Assembly (NCBI RefSeq): GCF_965222285.1
Contig: NZ_OZ244942.1
Span: forward strand, 1,302,001 to 1,366,000
DNA: 64,000 nucleotides
Source of the DNA: Tepidicaulis sp002389665
GTDB taxonomy: Bacteria; Pseudomonadota; Alphaproteobacteria; Parvibaculales; Parvibaculaceae
Reading direction: 5' to 3'
In this document: positions 28,894-37,716 of the stretch, in pieces
Layout of the letters: every line of letters starts with the position of its first letter
Numbering within the stretch: position 1 is the stretch's first letter
Translations under genes and position numbers: made by a program
The notes under the pieces: generated by a model
Told to the model about the DNA's origin: nothing
Database searches by the model: none
The model's input: the letters and a program-made list of their open reading frames with translations, nothing else

Positions 28894-30072
28894 TCAGTCC
28901 GCCGCTGCTGCGGTGCTTTCCTCGCGCAAGGGAGCGGCGACGAGCTTCTTGCCTTTGACGGAAAGGCCGAGCTTGCCATGTTTGAGGGCAAGCGCGTCGG
29001 CGCCGAAAATCTCCCGCCGCCAGCCGGTGAGCGAGGGCACCTTGGCTTTGTCGCTCGCCGCGATTTCCTCAAGCTCGGAGACCGTTGCGATGAGCTTCGA
29101 GGCCACATCGTGCTCTTCCGCCTTCAGCTTCAGGAGCACTTTCAACAGCTCGACGATGGGGCCGATGCCGGGCGGCATGACGTGGTTATTGCCGGGCTCG
29201 GGAATGTCGTCCTCAGGTGTTGCCATGCCTTTTTTGATCGCCTCCATGAGGCCGGCGGCGCTGCGCGAGCCGCTGAAGCCCTTGGGCACAGCGCGCAAAC
29301 GGTCGAGGTCTTTCAGCGCCTTGGGCTGCTGGGTCGCGAGCTCGAACAGCGCATCGTCCTTCATCACCCGGTTGCGCGGCAGGTCGCGGCTTTGCGCCTC
29401 GCGCTCGCGCCAGGCGGCAAGTTCCATCAGAACCCCGAGCTGGCGCTTGTTCTTCACCCGTGCTTTCAGCCGCTTCCAGGCATCTTCGGGCTTGAGGTCA
29501 TAGGTCGCCGGGCTCTGCAGGATGGCCATTTCCTCGGCCACCCAGCGCACGCGGCCCTGATCGGAAAGCTGCTTGGCGAAAGCCTCGTAAACGGGCCTGA
29601 GATGGGTGACGTCGGCCAGCGCGTAAGCCAGCTGTTTTTCGGTCAGCGGGCGGTGGCTCCAATCGGTGAAACGGGAGGTCTTGTCCACTTTTTCGCGGGC
29701 GATCTTGCGCACCAGCGTCTCGTACCCCACGGATTCGCCGAAGCCGCAGGCCATGGCCGCGATCTGCGTGTCGAAAAGCGGGTCCGGGATCACCCCGCCC
29801 ATATGGTAGAAAATCTCGATATCCTGCCGGGCGGCATGGAACACCTTGATGACCTTGGGATGCGCCATCAGCTTGTAGAAGGGCGCAAGGTCGATGCCCT
29901 CGGCCAGGGGGTCGATCAGGAAGCCTTCTTCCGTATTCGCCACCTGAATGAGGCAGAGCTTGGGCCAATAGGTCTTGTCCCGCAAAAACTCGGTATCGAC
30001 CGTGATGTAGGGGGCCGTTTCGAGCTTTTTGCAGAGAGTTTCGAGGTCTTTTGTGGTCGTGATCATATCCAT
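28894..30072 (-). CDS. rnd: ribonuclease D
   Basis: 3'-5' exoribonuclease of the DEDDy family, which trims tRNA and other small RNAs. 392 residues from ATG 30072. The first exonuclease motif is I-T-V-D-T-E-F-L-R (Asp26, Glu28). The second is H-A-A-R-Q-D-I-E-I-F-Y-H. The third, with the Tyr, is Y-A-L-A-D-V-T-H-L. An HRDC domain at about 205-290 follows (A-W-R-E-R-E-A-Q-S-R-D-L-P-R-N-R). The frame is open 21 bp further up, but M-D-M-I-T-T-T matches the usual N-terminus. It converges on ppx with 22 bp between stops and diverges from aspS. Confidence 0.95.
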   Translation of the reverse strand: MDMITTTKDLETLCKKLETAPYITVDTEFLRDKTYWPKLCLIQVANTEEGFLIDPLAEGIDLAPFYKLMAHPKVIKVFHAARQDIEIFYHMGGVIPDPLFDTQIAAMACGFGESVGYETLVRKIAREKVDKTSRFTDWSHRPLTEKQLAYALADVTHLRPVYEAFAKQLSDQGRVRWVAEEMAILQSPATYDLKPEDAWKRLKARVKNKRQLGVLMELAAWREREAQSRDLPRNRVMKDDALFELATQQPKALKDLDRLRAVPKGFSGSRSAAGLMEAIKKGMATPEDDIPEPGNNHVMPPGIGPIVELLKVLLKLKAEEHDVASKLIATVSELEEIAASDKAKVPSLTGWRREIFGADALALKHGKLGLSVKGKKLVAAPLREESTAAAAD

Positions 30073-30139
30073 GGCGCCGATCCTATACCCCAATCCTTAG
30101 CCCTTGTCGCCTCCCGCTCCAAGGCGCGGGGCAAAAGCC

Positions 30140-30184
30140 CGGAAAAGTGCTGGGAAAGTATGGGGAAAGTACGGGGAAAGCTTG
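30140..30184. repeat. 11-bp tandem repeat next to a TTGACA box
   Basis: GGGAAAGTATG (30152-30162), GGGAAAGTACG (30163-30173) and GGGAAAGCTTG (30174-30184) are three consecutive 11-bp units, with a degenerate fourth (CGGAAAAGTGCT) before them. The last unit runs into TTGACA at 30182-30187, a perfect -35 hexamer reading toward aspS. An 11-bp period puts the GGGAAAG face on one side of the helix. Confidence 0.85.
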
Positions 30185-30210
30185 ACAAATCGCCCCTTTC
30201 CATGCGCTTT
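30182..30210 (+). promoter_or_regulatory. candidate aspS promoter (-35 element)
   Basis: TTGACA at 30182-30187 is a consensus -35 hexamer about 130 bp before the aspS start. With a 17-bp spacer the -10 position reads CGCTTT, which is poor, so the promoter may depend on an activator at the adjacent 11-bp repeats. Confidence 0.4.
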
Positions 30211-30317
30211 TCGGCCCCCAAAGGGCCATGCGGCGCGCCTCCGCGCCGGGCTCATTTCTAAGATTCGCCCCCGGAATTTCGCATTCCGGCAAAGGGCAGG
30301 GACGTCAGGATCGGCAG

Positions 30318-32135
30318 ATGCATTCATATCGCTCTCACACATGCGGCGAGTTGACCAAGGCTCAAGTGGGCGAAACCGTTCGCCTTTCCGGCTGGGTACA
30401 CCGCAAGCGCGACCATGGCGGCCTGCTTTTCATCGACCTGCGCGACCATTACGGCATCACGCAGCTCGTTTTCGATCCCGATTTTGCCGAGCCTTTCGCC
30501 GCTGCCGAGCGCGTGCGCGCGGAATCGGTGATCAGGGTCGAAGGCCCGGTGATCGCCCGCAGCGCGGAGACGGTGAACGAAAATCTCGTGACGGGGGCCA
30601 TCGAAGTGCAGGTAAAGAGCATGGAAGTGCTCTCGCCGGCCGAAGAACTGCCGCTGCCGGTTTTCGGCGAGCCGGACTACCCGGAAGACACACGCCTGCG
30701 CTACCGCTTCCTCGACCTGCGCCGCGAAACGCTGCATGAGAACATCGTGCTGCGCTCGAAAGTGATTTCCTCGATCCGCCGGCGCATGACCGATGAAGGC
30801 TTCATGGAATTCCAGACGCCGATCCTCACGGCGTCTTCGCCGGAAGGCGCGCGTGACTTCCTCGTGCCCTCGCGTCTGCATCCGGGCCAGTTCTACGCGC
30901 TGCCCCAGGCGCCGCAGCAATTCAAACAGCTTATCATGGTGGCGGGTTTCGACCGCTATTTCCAGATCGCGCCGTGTTTCCGAGATGAAGACGCCCGCGC
31001 CGACCGCTCGCCGGGCGAGTTCTATCAGCTCGATATGGAAATGAGCTTTGTCGAGCAGGATGATGTCTTTGCCGCGATCGAGCCCGTGCTGCATGGTCTT
31101 TTTGAGGAATTCGGCAACGGCCAGGCGGTGACGCCTTATCCTTTCCCGCGCATTCCCTATGCCGAAGCCATGCGCAAATATGGCTCGGACAAGCCGGACC
31201 TGCGCATCCCCATTGAGATGGAAGAAGTCACGCCGCATTTCGCGGGCAGTGGCTTCAAAGTTTTTGCGAACCTTATCGCCAATGATCCGAAGGTCGAGGT
31301 TTGGGCGATCCCGGCGCCGGGCGGCGGCAGCCGCGCGTTCTGCGACCGTATGAATGCCTGGGCGCAGGGCGAGGGCCAGCCGGGCCTTGGTTACATCTTC
31401 TTCCGCGAGGAAGGCGGCGAGATTCAGGGCGCCGGGCCGGTGGCAAAAAATATCGGGCCCGAGCGCACCGAGGCGATCCGCACCCAGCTTGGCCTGAAAG
31501 ACGGCGATGCAGTGTTCTTCGTTTGTGGTCAGCCGAAGCATTTCGTCTCTTTCGCGGGGCAAGCCCGCGTCAAGATCGGCACCGACCTTGAAAGCCTGCC
31601 GAAGAAAGAAGGTTTTAATTTCTGCTGGGTCGTCGACTTCCCCATGTATGAATGGGACGAGGAAGAAAAGAAGATCGACTTTTCGCACAACCCCTTCTCC
31701 ATGCCGAATTATCCGCATGAAGACTTCGTCAAGCTGGACCGGGAGAAAGATGCCGACACCATTCTCGGCATGACCGCTTTCCAGTACGACATCGTCTGCA
31801 ACGGCATCGAGCTGTCCTCGGGCGCGGTGCGGAACCATCGCCCCGAAGTCATGTACAAAGCCTTCGAGCTTGCCGGCTACGGCAAGGACGTGGTGGAGAG
31901 CAAGTTCGGCGGCATGCTGAGTGCGTTCAAATACGGCGCGCCGCCGCATGGCGGTCTTGCCCCCGGCATCGACCGCATGGTGATGCTGCTGGCCGGTGTG
32001 GACAATCTGCGCGAAGTGACGCTCTTCCCGATGAACCAGCAGGCACAGGACCTGATGATGCAGGCACCGTCCGATGTTTCGAACGCGCAGCTGCGTGAGT
32101 TGAACATCCGCGTGGTGCAGCCGGAGAAGAAATAA
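30318..32135 (+). CDS. aspS: aspartyl-tRNA synthetase
   Basis: Class II aminoacyl-tRNA synthetase, 605 residues from ATG 30318. It has an N-terminal OB anticodon domain (V-R-L-S-G-W-V-H-R-K-R-D-H-G-G), motif 1 around I-R-R-R-M, motif 2 with F-R-D-E-D-A-R-A-D-R, the bacterial GAD insertion domain, and motif 3 G-G-L-A-P-G-I-D-R. The open frame extends to 30228, but that stretch is not conserved and M-H-S-Y-R-S-H is the family start. Whether it also charges tRNA-Asn (AspRS2-type behaviour, usual in alphaproteobacteria) is inference; no gatCAB is in view. Confidence 0.97.
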   Translation: MHSYRSHTCGELTKAQVGETVRLSGWVHRKRDHGGLLFIDLRDHYGITQLVFDPDFAEPFAAAERVRAESVIRVEGPVIARSAETVNENLVTGAIEVQVKSMEVLSPAEELPLPVFGEPDYPEDTRLRYRFLDLRRETLHENIVLRSKVISSIRRRMTDEGFMEFQTPILTASSPEGARDFLVPSRLHPGQFYALPQAPQQFKQLIMVAGFDRYFQIAPCFRDEDARADRSPGEFYQLDMEMSFVEQDDVFAAIEPVLHGLFEEFGNGQAVTPYPFPRIPYAEAMRKYGSDKPDLRIPIEMEEVTPHFAGSGFKVFANLIANDPKVEVWAIPAPGGGSRAFCDRMNAWAQGEGQPGLGYIFFREEGGEIQGAGPVAKNIGPERTEAIRTQLGLKDGDAVFFVCGQPKHFVSFAGQARVKIGTDLESLPKKEGFNFCWVVDFPMYEWDEEEKKIDFSHNPFSMPNYPHEDFVKLDREKDADTILGMTAFQYDIVCNGIELSSGAVRNHRPEVMYKAFELAGYGKDVVESKFGGMLSAFKYGAPPHGGLAPGIDRMVMLLAGVDNLREVTLFPMNQQAQDLMMQAPSDVSNAQLRELNIRVVQPEKK

Positions 32136-32205
32136 GGGCGGCTCGTCTTTCTCTGGTCAATGCGCCGGCGGCCAGTAGGCATCACCATTCGTGCCAAAGG
32201 CAATA

Positions 32206-32341
32206 TGGACCCCTGCATAAAGCCGGGGTGACAGCCTGAGCAAGCTGGTAGGCACATTCCTTTCGCGAAGTTCTGGCCTTTCGCGAAATTCTGGCCTCTC
32301 GTAAAATTCCGCGTGTCACCCCGGGCTTGCCCCGGGGGCCA
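32206..32341. repeat. palindromic REP-like repeat pair, locus 4
   Basis: Unit 32206-32232 (TGGACCCC...GGGGTGAC) and unit 32315-32341 (GTCACCCCGGG...GGGGGCCA) flank a short tandem array in the 303-bp gap between aspS and the fused carboxylase gene. Same family as the other four loci. The rest of this gap (32136-32205 and 32342-32438) shows no gene. Confidence 0.85.
32259..32311. repeat. 18-bp tandem repeat, three decaying units
   Basis: CCTTTCGCGAAGTTCTGG (32259-32276) is followed by a copy with one change (32277-32294) and a third with several changes (32295-32311). The array sits exactly between the two inverted palindromic units of locus 4. Each unit contains the TTCGCGAA palindrome, lost in the third. 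Confidence 0.85.
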
Positions 32342-32438
32342 GGCAGCCTGGCCGCTTGCCGCTGCCCAGCCGTTTGACACCCCGTAAAGCCCTCTCTACT
32401 AAAGCAGAAAAGATAATTCGCTTGGGGAGGCCCGGTTC

Positions 32439-35400
32439 ATGAAAAGCGTGCTCATCGCAAATCGCGGGGAAATTGCCATTCGCATCGCGCGGGCGGCGGC
32501 GGATCTGGGGCTGCGCACGGTTGCCGTCTATGCCGAGGACGATGCGCGCGCGCTGCATGTACGGGTTTGCGATGAAGCGGCGGCCTTGAGCGGGGAAGGG
32601 GCAGGCGCCTATCTCGACATTGCGCAGATCGTGGCCGAAGCGAAGAAAATGGGCTGTGATGCCATCCATCCCGGCTACGGCTTCTTGAGTGAAAATGCCG
32701 CCTTTGCTGAGGCCTGCGCAAAGGAAGGCATTACTTTTGTCGGCCCCTCGCCCGAAGCGCTCTCGCTTTTCGGTGATAAGGCGGCGGCACGGGCGCTTGC
32801 GGAAAAAGAAGGTGTGCCGCTTTTCCCCGGCACGAAAGGCGCGGCGAGCCTTGAGGAAGCGCGGGCCTTTCTGGAAGCGCAAGGCGAAGGCGGCGCGATC
32901 ATGCTTAAAGCGCTGGCCGGCGGCGGCGGGCGCGGCATGCGCGCGGTGACGGATGCGGGCGAGCTTGCCGAAGCCTATGAACGCTGCCGCTCGGAAGCCA
33001 AAGCCGCTTTCGGCAATGACGCGGTCTATGCGGAGAAGCTCATCCGCAAGGCGCGGCATATCGAAATTCAAATTGTCGGGGACGGTGCAACCGTCATCGA
33101 TCTGGGCGAGCGCGAATGCACCTTGCAGCGGCGCAATCAGAAACTCGTCGAGATCGCGCCGAGCCCTTCGCTGGAGCCGGCCCTGCGCGAGGCGCTTTGC
33201 GCGGCGGCCCGCAAACTTGCCGGTGCCGCAAGGTATAAGGGGCTCGGCACATTCGAGTTTCTGATCGATGCGGAGGCCAAAGATCCGCTGAAAAGCTTCG
33301 CCTTCATGGAAGCCAATCCGCGCCTCCAGGTCGAACACACGGTGACGGAAGAAGTGACCGGCATCGATCTTGTGAAAACGCAGCTGCGTATTGCAGCCGG
33401 TGCCTCGCTTGACGAGGTGGGGCTGAGCGCCCCGCCTGCGCCGCGCGGCTATGCCGTGCAGCTGCGCGTCAATATGGAAAAAATGACGGAGACGGGCGAG
33501 GCGATGCCCGCAGGCGGCACGCTCAGCGCCTTTGCGCCGCCGTCCGGCCCCGGCATCCGCGTCGACACGTTCGGCTATGCGGGCTACCGCACGAGCCCTC
33601 ATTACGACAGCCTGCTTGCCAAGCTCATCGCTTATTCGCCCGCGCCTGATTATGGCGAAGCGCTGGGCCGGGCCTACCGCGCGCTTGGTGAGTTTCAGAT
33701 CGAAGGGGTGGTGACGAACAAGGCGTTTTTGCAGAACCTGCTCGCCCGCGCCGAGGTCAAAGCGAACGATGTCTATACCGGTTTCATTGCCGATCATGCC
33801 GCCGAGCTTGTGAGAGAGGCCGAACACCGCGCGCTTTATTTTACGGCGAATGAAAATGGCGCCGCTGCCCATGCGGTTCATGCGGTGGAGGGGCCGGCGG
33901 GAACAGAGCCCGTTTCCTCCACCATGCAGGGCAAGGTGATCAGCATCGATGTGGCCGAAGGCGAGCATATCGCCAAAGGCCAGCAGATCGCCGTCCTGGA
34001 AGCGATGAAGATGGAGCACACGATCAAAGCGCCGATCAGCGGGACGGTGCGCAAGATCGCGGCGGTGCCGAATGCCACGGTAATGGACGGCGAGGCGATC
34101 CTTTTTATCGAGGAATCGGACGGCGCGGATGCGGCGGAAATTGCGGAAGAAGAAGTCGATCTCGATTATATCCGCCCCGACCTTGCCCATGTGATCGAGC
34201 GCCACGCACTGGGGCTCGATGAGAACCGGCCCGACGCCGTTGCCCGCCGCCGGAAACGCAATCAGCGCACGGTGCGGGAGAATATCGATCATCTGTGCGA
34301 TGAGGGCAGCTTCATCGAATATGGCGCGCTGGCGCTTGCCGCGCAGCGCCGCCGCCGTTCCATGGAAGATCTTTTGAAGATGAGCCCGGCGGACGGCCTC
34401 GTCTCCGGCATCGGCACGGTGAACGGCGATCTTTTCGGTGAGGAAAAAGCCCGCGCCATGGTGATGGGTTATGACTTTACCGTCTTCGCCGGCACGCAAG
34501 GGGCGATGAACCATAAGAAGATGGACCGCATGCTCTTTCTGGCCGAAGAGCAGAAACTGCCTGTCGTGCTTCTGGCCGAAGGCGGGGGCGGGCGCCCCGG
34601 CGATACGGATGTGGCAGGCGTTGCCGGCCTCGATACGCCGTCTTTCCTGACTTTCGCGAAACTGAGCGGTAAGGTGCCGCTGGTTGGCATGACCTCCGGA
34701 CGCTGCTTTGCGGGCAACGCCGCGCTGCTCGGCTGCTGCGATGTGATTATCGCAACCGCCGATTCCAATATCGGCATGGGCGGCCCGGCCATGATCGAAG
34801 GGGGCGGGCTGGGCGCCTACGCGCCCGAAGATGTCGGCCCTTACGACGTGCAGCGCAAGAACGGCGTTATCGATGTCGCCGTGCAAGATGAGGCTGAAGC
34901 CATTGAGGCCAGCAAGAAATACCTTTCTTACTTCCAGGGGTCTACCAGTGACTGGGATGCGGAAGATCAGCGCAAGCTGCGCCACGTCATTCCCGAAAAC
35001 CGGCTGCGCGCTTACGATGTGAACAACGTCATTGCCGGGCTTGTGGACAAAGGCTCCGTGCTGGAGCTGCGCAAGGATTTCGGCATCGGCATCAAGACGG
35101 CGCTTGTGCGGGTCGAAGGCCGACCCATGGGGCTGATGGCTAACAATCCTTTTCATCTCGGCGGGGCGATTGACGCGGATGCGGGGGACAAAGCCGCGCG
35201 CTTCATGCAGCTCTGCGATGCTTTCGGTCTGCCCATTCTCTCGCTCTGCGACACGCCGGGCTTCATGGTGGGGCCGGAAATCGAAAAGACCGCGCAGGTG
35301 CGCCATGTCAGCCGCATGTTCGTGACGGCGGCGAATGTGCGCGTGCCTGTTTTCGCCGTCGTGCTGCGCAAGGGCTACGGCCTCGGCGCGCAGGCGATGA

Positions 35401-35723
35401 CGGGCGGCAGTTTCCATGCGCCTTTCTTCAACATCTCCTGGCCGACCGGCGAGTTCGGCGGCATGGGGCTGGAAGGGGCTGTGCGGCTCGGTTACCGGCG
35501 CGAGATGGAAGCCATCGAGGACCCGGACGAGCGCGAGGCGTTCTTCCAGAAAATGGTCGCCAAATATTATGAGAACGGCAAGGCGACCAATATGGCCTCG
35601 TTCCTGGAAATCGATGCGGTGATCGACCCGGCCGAAACGCGCCACTGGATCGCGCGCGGGCTGAAATCGCTGCCACCCATCGAACCCGGCCTGAAAGGCC
35701 GCGCCTTTATCGATACCTGGTAA
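32439..35723 (+). CDS. single-chain acyl-CoA carboxylase (BC-BCCP-CT fusion)
   Basis: Biotin-dependent carboxylase with all three functions in one chain of 1094 residues, about 118 kDa. Residues 1 to about 450 are a biotin carboxylase (start V-L-I-A-N-R-G-E-I-A, ATP-grasp loop A-G-G-G-G-R-G-M). A biotinyl domain lies near 487-560 with the attachment site E-A-M-K-M at Lys524. From about 590 a full carboxyltransferase with both halves follows (A-M-V-M-G-Y-D-F-T-V and later G-Y-G-L-G-A-Q-A-M). Size and order match the single-chain long-chain acyl-CoA carboxylases known from Mycobacterium and Ruegeria, which act on a range of acyl-CoAs. The substrate here is not known. accB and accC occur separately at 48.5-50.3 kb, so this is not the housekeeping enzyme. 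Confidence 0.92.
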   Translation: MKSVLIANRGEIAIRIARAAADLGLRTVAVYAEDDARALHVRVCDEAAALSGEGAGAYLDIAQIVAEAKKMGCDAIHPGYGFLSENAAFAEACAKEGITFVGPSPEALSLFGDKAAARALAEKEGVPLFPGTKGAASLEEARAFLEAQGEGGAIMLKALAGGGGRGMRAVTDAGELAEAYERCRSEAKAAFGNDAVYAEKLIRKARHIEIQIVGDGATVIDLGERECTLQRRNQKLVEIAPSPSLEPALREALCAAARKLAGAARYKGLGTFEFLIDAEAKDPLKSFAFMEANPRLQVEHTVTEEVTGIDLVKTQLRIAAGASLDEVGLSAPPAPRGYAVQLRVNMEKMTETGEAMPAGGTLSAFAPPSGPGIRVDTFGYAGYRTSPHYDSLLAKLIAYSPAPDYGEALGRAYRALGEFQIEGVVTNKAFLQNLLARAEVKANDVYTGFIADHAAELVREAEHRALYFTANENGAAAHAVHAVEGPAGTEPVSSTMQGKVISIDVAEGEHIAKGQQIAVLEAMKMEHTIKAPISGTVRKIAAVPNATVMDGEAILFIEESDGADAAEIAEEEVDLDYIRPDLAHVIERHALGLDENRPDAVARRRKRNQRTVRENIDHLCDEGSFIEYGALALAAQRRRRSMEDLLKMSPADGLVSGIGTVNGDLFGEEKARAMVMGYDFTVFAGTQGAMNHKKMDRMLFLAEEQKLPVVLLAEGGGGRPGDTDVAGVAGLDTPSFLTFAKLSGKVPLVGMTSGRCFAGNAALLGCCDVIIATADSNIGMGGPAMIEGGGLGAYAPEDVGPYDVQRKNGVIDVAVQDEAEAIEASKKYLSYFQGSTSDWDAEDQRKLRHVIPENRLRAYDVNNVIAGLVDKGSVLELRKDFGIGIKTALVRVEGRPMGLMANNPFHLGGAIDADAGDKAARFMQLCDAFGLPILSLCDTPGFMVGPEIEKTAQVRHVSRMFVTAANVRVPVFAVVLRKGYGLGAQAMTGGSFHAPFFNISWPTGEFGGMGLEGAVRLGYRREMEAIEDPDEREAFFQKMVAKYYENGKATNMASFLEIDAVIDPAETRHWIARGLKSLPPIEPGLKGRAFIDTW

Positions 35724-35725
35724 GC

Positions 35726-36970
35726 CTATTTCGCTTTCTTGCGGGGGCGCCTCAGCGGCAGCTCGATGCGCTCGGCATGGGCGGCGTAAGCACGCGCGAG
35801 CGGCACGGCGGAAAGCCCGTGCGCGTAAATACTGAGAAGCACGGTCAGGGAGACGAGGCCTGCCAGATCGGTGAAAGCCGCGCCCGGCCCCAGCGTTTCG
35901 AACGCAAGAAGCAGATAGAGAATGGAGGCGATGCCGCGCGGGCCGAACCAGGCGAGAATGCCTTTCGAGCGCCAGCCGAGCCCCGTGCCCGTTAGCGAGA
36001 CGACGATGGGCACGATACGGATGATCGTGAGGCTCGCCAGCGCGTAAAGCGCCATGGTGCCGCTCCAGGCTTCTGCGCCCAAAGGCACGATGAGAAGGCC
36101 GAAAAGAAAGAACATGATGAGGGTGAGAAGTTCGGCCTCGGTCTGTGAAAACTCTTTCAGATATTTCTGCGCGCTGACGCAGACGGTGAGCGGGATCATC
36201 AGCCCCGCCACATAAGCGGCGATAAAGCCGTTGGCGTGGACGAGTTCGGCGCCCGCATAGGCAAGAACGGCAAGGGCGGGAGCGACAAGGCGCTGATAGA
36301 GCGGCTGCATCCAGCCGCGCCGCGCCGCATAATCGATGAGCTTGCCGCCGCCAAAGCCGAGAACGATGCCGCAAAGGGGCCCGAGCACAAGATGCCGGGC
36401 GAGGGTCAGCGCGCCTTCGTCATAGGCAAGGCCCATGCTGCCCCCGGCAAAGGCGAGCAGAATGAGAATGGGCGGCAGAGCGAAACCGTCATTAAGCCCG
36501 CTTTCCGCGTTCAGAGTTTCGCGCAAGGGCTCGGGCACGTCCTGATCCTCCAGGATGAAGCGGCCGAGCGCGGCATCGGTGGGCGAGAGAATGAGCCCTG
36601 CCAGAATGACGAGCCAGAGCGGCCAGCCCGGAAAGAGCACATAGGCAAGGGCGGCGCCCGCGAGAATCACCAGAGGCAGGCCGATGAAAAGCATGCGCGC
36701 CGGCCAGCTTTCTTCCTGAAGCAGATGTTTCGGTTTGAGATGGGCCGAATCAGTAAACAGAACGATGGCCAGCGTCAACTCACCCAGAAGCCGGATATGG
36801 GAAATATCCGAGGCCTTGGGACCGCCATTTTGCAGCGCAAAGCCCGCCGCCGCCCCGATGGCGACAAAGAGCATCGGCCCCGTCAGATAGCCGGCGACCT
36901 GCCGCCTTGAGATCGTGCCGTAAAAAAGCAGCACGGCGGCCCCCAGAAAAAGCGCGGCAAACTCTGACAT
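35726..36970 (-). CDS. NhaP-type cation:proton antiporter (CPA1)
   Basis: Inner-membrane Na+(K+)/H+ exchanger of 414 residues with about 12 to 13 helices. The ion-site helix carries Asn160-Asp161 in S-G-L-N-D-G, the ND pair typical of electroneutral CPA1 exchangers, and an upstream I-L-S-P-T-D-A-A-L-G (127-136). No TrkA-C or cyclic-nucleotide tail follows; the C-terminus is a short basic tail. The gene converges on the fused carboxylase with a 2-bp gap between stops and no terminator between them. It is divergent from the YHS gene over 210 bp that contain a nested palindrome. Confidence 0.92.
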   Translation of the reverse strand: MSEFAALFLGAAVLLFYGTISRRQVAGYLTGPMLFVAIGAAAGFALQNGGPKASDISHIRLLGELTLAIVLFTDSAHLKPKHLLQEESWPARMLFIGLPLVILAGAALAYVLFPGWPLWLVILAGLILSPTDAALGRFILEDQDVPEPLRETLNAESGLNDGFALPPILILLAFAGGSMGLAYDEGALTLARHLVLGPLCGIVLGFGGGKLIDYAARRGWMQPLYQRLVAPALAVLAYAGAELVHANGFIAAYVAGLMIPLTVCVSAQKYLKEFSQTEAELLTLIMFFLFGLLIVPLGAEAWSGTMALYALASLTIIRIVPIVVSLTGTGLGWRSKGILAWFGPRGIASILYLLLAFETLGPGAAFTDLAGLVSLTVLLSIYAHGLSAVPLARAYAAHAERIELPLRRPRKKAK

Positions 36971-37045
36971 TTCGTGTCCTTTTTCGGCGCCGTTATCCCG
37001 GCGGTGTCTCCCCGGCTTTCCCGAGCCGGCGTGCCGGCGAAACGG

Positions 37046-37072
37046 GTTAAGCGAGCCTCTTAAGAGCTTAAC
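37046..37072. promoter_or_regulatory. nested palindrome, candidate operator
   Basis: GTTAAGC (37046-37052) and GCTTAAC (37066-37072) are a perfect 7-bp inverted repeat. The perfect 10-bp palindrome CTCTTAAGAG (37057-37066) lies inside it and shares one base with the right arm. The site sits between the divergent nhaP-like and YHS genes. It contains TTAA three times, so a CtrA-type site (TTAA-N7-TTAA) is one option, but the spacings (9 and 5) do not fit. Confidence 0.5.
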
Positions 37073-37180
37073 GCGCCCTCACGCATTTTTGTGCGGGCTT
37101 GATTGGAAAAGCCTTTGCGCAGCGGTCATCTTCAGCCCACGCAAAACAGCGTAAGCGACCAGCAAGCGGAAGGACATTCC

Positions 37181-37684
37181 ATGGCACATCAGTATCCGGC
37201 AAAGAGTTTCGGGTTCAAAGACCTGGTGCACGGCTTTGCCGTGAGTTTCGGCCTGCTCGGTGCGCTGATCATTGCCGTGGCCGGGACGACCCCCGCGGCT
37301 ATGGCAGCCAGCAAGGGCGAGATCTATACCGAGGACGGCGTGGCGATCAACGGCACGGACCCGGTTGCCTATTTCACGCAGAGCAAACCCGTGCAGGGCT
37401 CTGCCGATTATACGCATGAGTGGAAGGGCGCGACCTGGCGTTTCGCCAGCGCGGAGAACCGCGACCTCTTCGCCGCAAACCCTGAAAAATATGCCCCGCA
37501 ATATGGCGGCTGGTGCGCTTATGGCGTGGCCAAGGGCGCGAAAGCGACGACGGAGCCCGAACTGTGGACCATCGTCGACGGCAAGCTTTACCTGAATTAC
37601 AGCCCGAAAGTTCAGAGCACCTGGGAAGAGGATATTCCCGGTTACATCGAACAGGCGGACGAAAATTGGGTGGCACTTCAGTAA
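37181..37684 (+). CDS. secreted or membrane-anchored YHS domain protein
   Basis: Protein of 167 residues with an N-terminal hydrophobic stretch at about 18-45 (signal peptide or anchor, possible A-M-A-A cleavage) and a YHS domain. The domain begins I-Y-T-E-D-G-V-A-I-N-G-T-D-P-V-A-Y-F and includes W-R-F-A-S-A-E-N-R-D-L-F and Y-A-P-Q-Y-G-G-W-C-A-Y-G. The YHS domain is thought to be a metal-binding module, but the function of this secreted family is unknown. The frame is open from 37103; ATG 37181 follows AAGGA and gives a normal export signal. A strong terminator follows, so this is a single-gene transcript. Confidence 0.85.
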   Translation: MAHQYPAKSFGFKDLVHGFAVSFGLLGALIIAVAGTTPAAMAASKGEIYTEDGVAINGTDPVAYFTQSKPVQGSADYTHEWKGATWRFASAENRDLFAANPEKYAPQYGGWCAYGVAKGAKATTEPELWTIVDGKLYLNYSPKVQSTWEEDIPGYIEQADENWVALQ

Positions 37685-37716
37685 ATCTCATCCCCAGACC
37701 TGAAGCCGCTCAATTG

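Noticed and set aside
30324..31949. Antisense open frame of 541 codons over aspS
   Set aside because: Same reason: it mirrors a complete synthetase gene and shows no domain of its own.
32316..36374. Antisense open frame of 1352 codons over the fused carboxylase and part of the antiporter gene
   Set aside because: Its product has no recognisable domain, is rich in Arg, His and Ala, and lies opposite a gene with full carboxylase motifs. Long antisense frames are expected in GC-rich DNA with strong third-position bias.
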